DNA of 64,000 nucleotides from Perca fluviatilis. Lineage: Eukaryota; Chordata; Actinopteri; Perciformes; Percidae. Position numbers and translations under genes: made by a program. Position 1 is the stretch's first letter. The number at the start of each line of letters is the position of its first letter. Location: the NCBI RefSeq assembly GCF_010015445.1, contig NC_053127.1:6512004-6576003 (forward strand), given 5' to 3'. Shown here piece after piece: positions 55,612 through 64,000 of this stretch. The notes beneath the pieces are model-generated. The model was not told where the DNA came from and searched no databases. It saw only the letters and a program-made list of their open reading frames with translations.

Positions 55612-57220
55612 CATATCTGCTTTTATTAGCAGCCGCCACATATGGCGGAGACGTTGCTACTTAAGAACTGAGTATTGTGCTTATTAAGTGATACTGTGAA
55701 GACCTGCTTCATGCCACTGGTCCATGAGTTTGTGTATGTATTGTTCTGCATTCGTAATATTTGTGTCCCTGTATCATTTTCTTCACTTGTACATAAATAA
55801 ATGGTTAAAGTGTGTGTGTGTGTGTTTGTGTGTGCGTGTGCGTGCATTCAGTGTACCTGTACATTTACGCATGTGCATGTACACACGTCTATGTGTGTGT
55901 TTGAACGTGTCGTGTGTGTTGTTCATGCCTGGATTCTCCCAAAGTAAAATACCATCATTTATATTCATACCCTCCGCCTGAGGAGAAAGAGAGCAGCACA
56001 CTTTGTATTCGACACTAATGCACATAAGACACGGAGCCATTTTATAAATAATGATTTATCCTTCAGGCTTTTGGTTTCCCTCCTGCTCTTCTGTAGTTTT
56101 CCCAGGAGTTTCATATCACAATGTCATTTAAAAAATATATATATTATTAAAATTTAAAGTTTACATTTCCTTTCAATTTGGACATTTGCTAATATATTCC
56201 AGGTTTACTTCTTAAACCAATAAAATGGCAATGGACCAAGTTTTCACAGTTTAACTTGCTGCCACACATGGACAATATGATAATAGGAAGTTGGAAGAAG
56301 CAGTTATTTCTTTACCTGAAAGATGCATTATTTTTAGATTTACTGCTGAAAAGAATAAATACACTTCATTCATAATACACCACAGCCTCAGAAAAGCCGC
56401 ACCGCACCACAAAAACCAAATTGAGTGAGCAAAATTGTACTAAGCTGTTTGCGGTAGCGGAGGCTGTGAGAAACACTTCGATTTGCGCCGCTCATTTGTT
56501 TACAGTACTTCAGAATTAATGGGGAATTGCAGTATTGTAAGCATTCAGATCGTGTACTTAAAGTTACAATTAAGCAAGTCAAAGTTTACAGTTTTTATCC
56601 TGTGTCATGTTTCTTAATTGTGATTAATGCTTTTGTAACCCAGTAGAGAAAATAGTTATAATAATAAGTTTTAATAGCACTGTGCAGGTGTGACTGCGCT
56701 TCACTGCAACATGATCTCATGGGAAGGCATATAAATAGCATGCCGCGTTTAATGACATTTTGCGTGCTATGTCGACGCATTTAAAGCTTTTTTGTGTGTC
56801 ATTTAAAGCTGTTTAGTCCCGCTAAACTTCCACGCAAATAGCAAAAAAATGTGTTGTGAAATTGGGATCTCATTCATACGCCGTTTAGTGATACCAGGCT
56901 GTTGACATCTTGACTCTTCTGTTCTTGTATGTTGTGTTGCATCCTTACCAACTTACCCATACATAAGCATGCTCGATTAAATCTCTGTTGTTTCAGTTAC
57001 CTCTGTTTTTGTTTGCTTGTTTTTAAAAATCACTCACTTACACTTTAACTCACATATTATTAGTTAAATATGCAGATATAATTTGCAAAATGTGCGTACA
57101 GTATCAAAATAACAAGCGCTCATTAGCCAGAATAAACTTTTCAGTGTGTTTTATAACTGAACATTTAAGAAACTATTCTTATTACATTCTTAACTTGTAC
57201 GCAACTTTTAAAAGTTGTAT
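55611..57220. other. No recognisable gene; short GT tract at 55810-55840
   Basis: Mixed sequence with imperfect GT runs at 55808-55920 and AT-rich remainder. Confidence 0.4.
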
Positions 57221-57223
57221 CTC

Positions 57224-57709
57224 TTAAAGGTGCCCTGCCATACGTATTTCATTACTCTGTGGTAATGTCTGAAGTTCTATCATGGACTCTGTAACATTTT
57301 TTGTGGAAAAAATGCCTTGGTTACCTTGTTTCAAGCCATTCTAGCGTGGTATATGAAGCCAGCAGGAAGACTCTGTTGAATTTGTGCCAGTTCTCATTAA
57401 TATTCAACGAGCTAAGCTGCTTGACTCTGATTGGCTAACAGCTAGCCAAGGAGAGCCTGGCTATCAGCATCCTTTACCCAGCCCAACTGGGCGAGCTCAT
57501 GAATAGTAATGAGCTCAGGCAACATGATGTCAGACTGACCAGCTTTTGTAATTGGCCTGATTTCTCTGCTTATTTCTGTTCAGTGGCTAGAGCTGACAGA
57601 GGAGGTAGCAGTTCATTTTCACATTCACAACATAACACAAACACATATGGACCTAACATGTTTCAAAAAATGCAAGTAAAAACAGTTTTGTGTGGCAGGG
57701 CACCTTTAA
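57224..57709. mobile_element. piggyBac-type MITE, 478 bp with TTAA duplications
   Basis: TTAA at 57224-57227 and 57706-57709 flank an element (57228-57705) beginning AGGTGCCCTGCCA and ending in its exact complement. The inverted match extends outward to 20 bp including TTAA and the neighbouring bases. TTAA duplication is the hallmark of piggyBac-type insertion. An 85-codon frame inside has no transposase signature. Confidence 0.85.
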
Positions 57710-58485
57710 GAGTTGAGCTGATCTATTACCCTGCATCATGGTATTTACAAGATTAAAATGTTTTGTATGTACAATCTTACTCTGCAAAGTAACTAGTAAG
57801 TATGTCATATACAGTAAATGTAGTGGAGTTTGCAGTATGTCCCTCTGAAATTTAGTGGAGTAATATTAATGTAGTATATATCATGAAAGTATTCAAGTAC
57901 CTCAAAACAAAAATGGTGCCTGAGCAAACGCCAACCACTAGGTAGTTGTCTGAATCTTTTAGTTTCAATGGTGCTCAGTATTTTAGATGTGTCAATGTAA
58001 ACTTTTTGCAGGAATATGTGACGCCGGTGAGAGCTGCTCCACCTCCTCATGCTGAGTGAGATACAGGAGAAGGTCGCTCTCTGCAGAGCGGGGACATATT
58101 TACTGATGTGATCTGTGTGGCAGCTCTATGATGAAGAGATCAGCCAGAGAGAGCTGTGATCCTCCTGAGCAGGTGACCTTTTCCCCCTGACAGACAGAGA
58201 GAAACAGGAAGAGACAGAAAGACATGAGGACGGTAAAGCTCTAAAGTGACACTGCCATTGGTACACTTGCAATATATTGACCTGCTGGGATGCGATCACT
58301 CACCTAAACTCTATTGGAATGTTTGCTGAGTAGCAGTGTCACTCTTCCACTGTCAGATCCCCGTTTTTCCTGCAGAGTGATGTTTTATGCAGAGTGTCTA
58401 TGTCCATATTGCCAGCCTTCTTCTTGAGCTTTATTTTTTATAGGAAAGTAAATTTTATTTGTTCTTCAGCCTGGCATGTTACATT
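57710..58485. other. No recognisable gene
   Basis: Unique-looking sequence, purine-rich around 58180-58230. Confidence 0.4.
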
Positions 58486-58489
58486 CAAA

Positions 58490-58680
58490 CTATCAACTGC
58501 TACAAGTAAACCATGCTGAGAGTCTACACAACCATGCTAGCAGCTCTGTGAGGCTATGCTTAAGCACACAGTGATTTTGCGCTAAATGCTAACGCTAGTT
58601 TGGCAACGTGCTCACAATGACAATGGTAATATGCTTATGTGTAGCAAGTGTGATGTTTACCCTAATCATCATCTAATAAT
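58490..58680 (+). repeat. Teleost interspersed repeat, plus-strand partial copy
   Basis: 'catgctagcagctctgtgag', 'gctaaatgctaacgctag' and 'gtgctcacaatgacaatgg' are phrases of the family whose other end is at 1560-2035 on the minus strand. Confidence 0.5.
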
Positions 58681-59895
58681 GTTTCCCCTATAATTGTACA
58701 GACCTGCCAGGCCAATAGGAACCCCCTTCAGTCCAGAAATTTAATTTGGTTTAATGCGAGAAATTACAGCAAATATCCATTGTAGTTATCCTATATTCAT
58801 TCTGTGGTGCAAACCACCATGAACTGCAGCGAAGCACTGCAGTGAGTCCATGAACAAGGCACCTGTCTGTGGTTAGTTCACATCTGTAACAGCAGGACAG
58901 TCAAGTGTTTTATATAAACTGCTAAATTCAGTTGAATCGCTGTGAGTAGCTTAGCGGTTACCAACAGGCTCGCGTAGTTGACGGCTAACGTGCTGACAGA
59001 TTCGGTGTTGTGTTTTTGGCTGAGCTAGAGGAGATAATATTTAGTTCAAAGTTCTCCATGAAGTTAGCTGGAAGGGATGTAATGTTAATGTAGCGTTTTA
59101 TGTGAAGTGAGCACTTAGACCGACTTCGTTTTAAATATAGCCTTTAAATGCTACATAGCTTGTCAGGAAATAATGGAAGTAACAGGCTAAACAGCTTTAA
59201 AAAGGACTATTTTCTTTTTAAGTGCTGTGCGGTGGATCCAATTCATGCCGATGTGAAGAGTGGTTCATGTGGATTTAGAAAATGAACAGATTAATATTTT
59301 AAGAACCTTTAAAGTCTTAAATTGAGAGAGGAATTGGGAGTCATGATTAAAAGCCACAGAGGAACCAAATGAATACACCAAAACAAAAAGCTATTATTTC
59401 TCTTAACTTAATAGGCAACTATTCTGTTTAATGTCCTACATCAGAGAAAACACAATCATTTAAATTCAGACGTTAAGTAATTCTCTTAAGAATGTTAAAA
59501 ACTCTAAACAGCATTTTGAAAAGCTTTGTGTACAGTGTTAAACCTCTAAATGACTTTGGGTTTTTAGCATAATCTGTAATGAAAAAGAGTCAATTATTTC
59601 AAGCAGATATGTAGAAAATGTTCTATTTACTCTAAATGAATCATCTATACTGTCTACTTTCTTGTTTAATGGGCTGCATGTTGACGTGACATCAAAATGG
59701 GCATTCTTACTTCTGTCAACTGGGGAAACGGCAACGCTTCAACTGAAGTGTGTCAGGGAATAGGAACAACTTCAATGTGTTTCTCCTCTAATGATCCAAA
59801 GAGAACATTTTACAGATGCCTCAAGACTCTGTTGGTGCAAAAGTCAACCTTAACCAAACTGTCCTTAAAGTGCACATTAAGAATGTTAATGACTT
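58681..59895. other. No recognisable gene
   Basis: AT-rich unique-looking sequence. Confidence 0.4.
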
Positions 59896-59904
59896 CGTGG
59901 CCAG

Positions 59905-60064
59905 GTTGGAACAGTGGGTAGAGCGGGCACACATACACATAGAGGTTCATGCCTCAACGCAGAGGTCCAGGGTTCAAATCCGACCTGTGACAATTTCCTG
60001 CATGTCTTCCCCCTCTGTCCCCCCTCTCTCACCTATTTGTCCTATCCATTAAAGGCAGAAAAGA

Positions 60065-60066
<2 letters not shown>
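59905..60066 (+). mobile_element. tRNA-derived SINE, diverged
   Basis: A-box remnant 'gggtagagcgggc' (about 59924), B box ggttcaaatcc (59971-59981), and the body phrases 'cctgcatgtcttccccctct' and 'ttgtcctatccattaaaggc' align with the SINE at 10034-10206. The tail runs into an AT microsatellite. Confidence 0.75.

Positions 60067-60067
<1 letters not shown>

Positions 60068-60098
<31 letters not shown>
60068..60098. repeat. (AT)n microsatellite at a SINE tail
   Basis: About 15 AT units directly after the SINE's A-rich end, a common origin for such repeats. Confidence 0.95.
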
Positions 60099-60104
<6 letters not shown>

Positions 60105-62100
60105 TAATGTGTTGTAAAGGACATTTATTTCCATGCAAAGTCTTGAAAATATCCTAATTTAAAATGAACACAGTAAGACAGATGTGTCACAGATGAGAAG
60201 ATATCATATTTATCCAATAAAAGTTCTTTAATTTCCAGTGGGAAAATATTTTCATACCACAACTTTGCAACTGACAAATGAACAAATTACTCAGGTAACT
60301 CATGAATGCAGACATCTTGGGACATTTCAGCCAATCAAGACAAGTTCTCAACTCTCAGGGACAAGTATTTTGACTTTCAGGAAGCCCTATAAAAGGTAAA
60401 GAAAGTTATCCACTGGATGTGTAAATATGCAAAAGTTGGTATTTGAAAAAAAAAAAGCCAAACTCTGTCAGTGGTGAATAAGTACCTAATCAACATGCAA
60501 CTCATATTTCTACTGCTTTCCTATTCAAAACATACCCTTTCCTCAGTCTTTCCACCTCAGTGCACTTGGACTGAAACTTCACTTGTTGAGCCTGCAGCTT
60601 GGCATTAAAGATTATAGCAGAGGTGCTGCTAATTATTGTATTTTATACTGACTATTTTTGAAAGACCCATTGTCTAAAGATGAACGCGCCTGAGCGTATT
60701 GACAGGCTGACCTTCGGTTCTGCAGTTAATGAGAGTGAAAAGCAAGTAAACAGCTTTCTGCTTTTCTCTTCTCTCAGAGGGGCTCTTTTCCGTTTGGGAA
60801 GAAGGAGGAGGAGGAGGAAGGACAGTAATGCTGCTAACATCTCTGCACCACTCTTATCATCGCTAAGGATGCAGGGAGAAGAAGAGCGAAAGATTTGGGG
60901 AAAAGAGAGACAGAGACGGTCCAAGACTTGGAGGAAAAAAAAAAAAAAGAGGCAAAAGACTGGCATGTTTCTCCCCACCCACTGCCACATCGTCTTCCTG
61001 TCTTGCCTCCATTCCTCCTCCCACTTAGCCGAGATTTAAAAAGATGAGATCTTTCAAAGTGCAGGAATTATATTAAGCTTTCCTCTGGGGTTATGTTGAG
61101 CTGCTGCGGCTTTTCTCAAAGCAAATGCAGTGAGGTGAGCCAGCAGGACAGAGCTCGCCTGGGGAGATTAAAATCGGTGACTAAGGGCCCCTGTCATATT
61201 TGTTTACCGGTTAGCACTGTGGCGAGTGGCCTTGGACGCCAGTGAGGGTCTTTTTTCGCTTGTGGTTTCTTCCCAAAATACTTATCTACATGTCCATCGG
61301 CTGGCAGAGGATAGTTTAGTCAATGGGTTGAGGTGTCTCCCTCAAACCGCAACTGTTGTCCTCCTTAAAAAAATTAAATAAAATTCTCCAGCCACCCGAC
61401 TTGACTGAGGTTTCTCATTCTCGTATGCTATTATCTTTAAAAAGAAATTACACTGTGGGTTGTGAGACATTAAAGGCACTGCACATTATTATAAGATCAA
61501 CAGTTGCTTAGGCATGAAAATACAGCATACTATACAAAACCAAAGACCTCCACCATCATATCTTTTTGGAGAATAGTTCATTTTGTTTATGAAAAATAAA
61601 TCAAATTTGTGGGTCACGATCACGGAAGGCTTGCATCATGTGGATAAAACGACAGTGTTGTTGTCATTACTTGGAATTCCTCATGGCGGAGACAGAAATT
61701 ACTCACTATAGCGTTGAAGAAACAACTAATCTATCCTGAAGAAAATAAAATACAGTCACTAACCTCCCTAACTTAAGCAAAAAGGAAAAAACAAGGTTAA
61801 CGAAATAGCAGCCCACCCCCCACTACCTCCAGCAGAACATCAGTATGGCAAGTGCTACGATCAATCAGTTTGCGTGCTATTGTGGCCGGCTGGAAGGTGA
61901 GGAAGATGCACTTTTCCACTGCTGCCGAGCCAATGCCATCTTGGCTCTTTATATAGGGAGCCTTCATCAATAACCTGCCGGAGCTGCCAACCAATGGTCT
62001 CCTCGTCCTGGCACACACCTATTTTTCATACACACAGACACCTTGCACATGTGCACGTTCATGGAAAAAGACACACGGGCAACCAAATACCATGACCATG
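60099..62100. other. No recognisable gene
   Basis: Open frames at 60652-61039 on both strands are low-complexity and basic or Ser-rich. Nothing else. Confidence 0.4.
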
Positions 62101-62107
62101 GTCGTAA

Positions 62108-62660
62108 CACTAATATTCCACTATTATTACGAATATGACTATATTTCAAATTCAGATCATGTAAACAGCATATTCCAATGAAGCATTTTCCGATTAAGAG
62201 GTGGGATATGCCGGTATTATTCGGGTGTAACATGCATTCTTTGGACATGTGTAGCCTACAGCGCATCCGTGTGTTTCTATGGTTTTTGTACACAAACCAA
62301 CCAGCCAACTGTTCAAGTGAGTCCGGCTACGATAGAGATGCATGCTCCAAAGAAAAGAAGCACACAGCTCCTTTTTAAACATTATGAAAGACTTGCATAT
62401 CAACAGGTTTTTGGATATTAATAAAAACATTGCAATGCCGACCTTTTCATGAAGCCGGTTGAAGGAATGAAAGAGGGACGCTGTGTTCGCACGGTCCAAC
62501 AAGTCCTCCATCGCTGGAAAACTGAAAAAGCACGGCTGCATGTAAACAGGAATATTAGTGGAATAGTCACTTCATTAGCCATGTAAACAGCTTAGTCGGA
62601 ACACTGTCTTTTTCGGAATAAGGACAAAAACCAGAATATTGTGTGCATGTAAACCTAGTC
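62108..62660. mobile_element. Possible MITE with 'catgtaaac' motifs
   Basis: cactaatattcc (62108-62119) is inverted at 62549-62560. Several 'catgtaaac' copies occur at 62158-62650. The true ends are uncertain. Confidence 0.35.
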
Positions 62661-63725
62661 ATTGTGTATATATCAAATCAGAATCTAGGTTCATATGTTT
62701 GCCCTGTGACAGACCCTTTCTCTGCCTTTTGCCCAGCGGATGCTGGGATATGCTCCAGCACCCTGAGCAGCAATATGCGCACTGAGAAAGTAGCAGATGC
62801 ATGGATGTGAATGTTAATACTGCAGTTTTTTTCCCCCTTCAACCAGCTTAGAGGTGATTGACAGCAGCAATCACACTTACACAGCCTAAATGCTGTTTGC
62901 TGAAATTAAACCGAGATGGTGTATAATACTGCATGTCCCGTTTGGGTGCCAGTGCCTCTGGGGAAAGAAAAAAAAAGAAAGATTTCTTACTGGTGCTACT
63001 TAGATGATAAAGCGTGCAATCTAGGCAGGAAGTACTGATGTTCTCACCTCACATTAGATTAAATTGTCCATCTAATTGGGGCAACATGGCTCCTCTTTAG
63101 AGGAAGATGAATCAGCACTGCAGGATACAAGCATATGTGATGACAGTCTGAGGGAGGCAGACCAGGAAAGAGACGAGAACGCATCGAGGGAAAAGGAAAG
63201 ATGGATATGTAAAGACGCAGGAGGAAGAGGGAGAGAGCTGAGCGTGCTGCTGGAAAAAAAATTGGAACGCATGCTGACCGTAAAATCACTTTCTTCTTGG
63301 GGGATAATCAACTGCTACACCGCTACACAGTCAGCCTTTCCTGCATCATTACATATTGGCAGTCATAATATTCATTAGCCTCTTTAATTCAGCTCCAGTT
63401 GTTACTGTAAGCCTGTCAATGCAGCTAATCAATGCACGCATAATTACATCAACATAGATACTAGCACTGAAACCCGGAGAGTAAACGCTGCCTCCAGCTG
63501 ATGGCGGATCACAGCTCTACTCATGCTCGGGATTTATATTCAGTCGCAGCATTTTTACCCAAAGCATTGTGTTTTGTTAGAGGGTCGATATACGCATTGA
63601 ACGAGAGGTGATGGGGTTAATTGCTCAAAGAGAAGGCCAAACCAATTATTGAACAACACAGTCTGTGGAAAGGGGGGGGGGGGATGGCAGAGGTCATGAT
63701 GCTGAAGTGGAAGATTTGTGAGCCA
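62661..63725. other. No recognisable gene; G-run near 63670
   Basis: A 100-codon charged frame (63076-63378) over purine-rich sequence is likely chance. A poly-G run lies near 63671-63682. Confidence 0.4.
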
Positions 63726-63729
63726 GTGG

Positions 63730-63945
63730 ATCACAGTCTTGTATAAAGTACTTGAAAGCAATACTTGAGTAAAAGTACAAGTATGTTAACAGAAAATGAC
63801 TTTGGTAGAAGTTAAAGTCACCTTTCAGAGCATTACTTCAGTAAAAGTCTTAAAGTATCTATGTACTGTACTAAATTACAATTAATATCATACAATTACT
63901 TTTGATACTTAACTATTAGAAGTAAAAGTGTAAAAAAAAAAAAAT
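63730..63945 (+). repeat. hAT-like fish repeat with 'gagtaaaagtac' motifs
   Basis: 'tacttgagtaaaagtacaag', 'gactttggtagaagttaaag' and 'cttcagtaaaagtctta' are characteristic of a very common teleost non-autonomous DNA repeat. Ends in an A12 run. Confidence 0.55.
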
Positions 63946-63975
63946 TGTGGCTTCCTTATAGTTAAGCATAATATT

Positions 63976-64000
63976 CAGGGTTTCCACAACCTCTTGAACA
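63976..64000 (+). repeat. Start of a repeat, 'cagggtttcc', cut by the window edge
   Basis: The tip resembles that at 7962-8060. Confidence 0.3.

Noticed and set aside
63076..63378. Charged 100-codon frame as an exon
   Set aside because: The charge pattern follows from purine-rich sequence, there are no good splice sites in phase, and no motif.

Overview
The window looks like gene-poor nuclear DNA from a ray-finned fish, most likely a percomorph teleost. The evidence is dense dinucleotide microsatellites, tRNA-derived SINEs of a type common in teleosts, L2-clade LINE remains, many short non-autonomous DNA transposons, and a fish-type Ty3/Gypsy chromovirus. I found no cellular gene I could name. 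One highly charged minus-strand open segment near 36.5-36.8 kb could be an exon, but I do not recognise it. No rRNA, functional tRNA or CRISPR array is visible, and the sequence may be intergenic or lie inside a large intron.

Layout. 1-14 kb: AT-rich DNA with old repeats. It holds a short repeat unit present in more than one copy (7.15-7.6, 10.77-11.0 and 12.2-12.9 kb) whose later copy carries nested MITEs, a hAT-type MITE with a perfect 8-bp target duplication (8660-8911) and a minus-strand tRNA-SINE (10.0-10.2 kb). 14-34 kb: mostly unique-looking DNA with microsatellites, an inverted minisatellite (14.5-14.7 kb), a degenerate solo LTR (21.1-21.6 kb), a hAT-like MITE (23.0-23.4 kb), a perfect 25-bp hairpin (32.14-32.20 kb) and two minus-strand LINE 3' ends (32.8-33.9 kb). 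34-45 kb: a segmental duplication. A ~945-bp block (A) occurs at 34494-35436, flanked by a 273-bp direct repeat (B), and again at 38628-45106, where a 5524-bp LTR retrotransposon has landed in it. 45-64 kb: a possible ERV-like LTR, further copies of a dispersed palindrome-ended repeat (R1), a broken L2 LINE (49.5-52.0 kb), another LTR-like segment, a piggyBac-type MITE with TTAA duplications (57.2-57.7 kb), a SINE and microsatellites.

The most informative object is the chromovirus at 39076-44599. Its two 578-bp LTRs look identical and it is flanked by a 5-bp GGGAT duplication. The duplicated block at 34.9 kb preserves the unoccupied target, so the insertion postdates the block duplication. 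Twelve bases just after the 5' LTR are perfectly complementary to an internal LTR segment, as expected for Tf1/sushi-type self-primed reverse transcription. The gag-pol overlap carries a slippery heptamer, a 7-nt spacer and a 10-bp stem-loop, as expected for -1 frameshifting. Despite the identical LTRs, gag and the C-terminal part of pol are each interrupted by a frameshift.

Limits: all comparisons were made by eye within the window. Family names rest on motif recognition and were not searched. Boundaries of the degenerate repeats are approximate.
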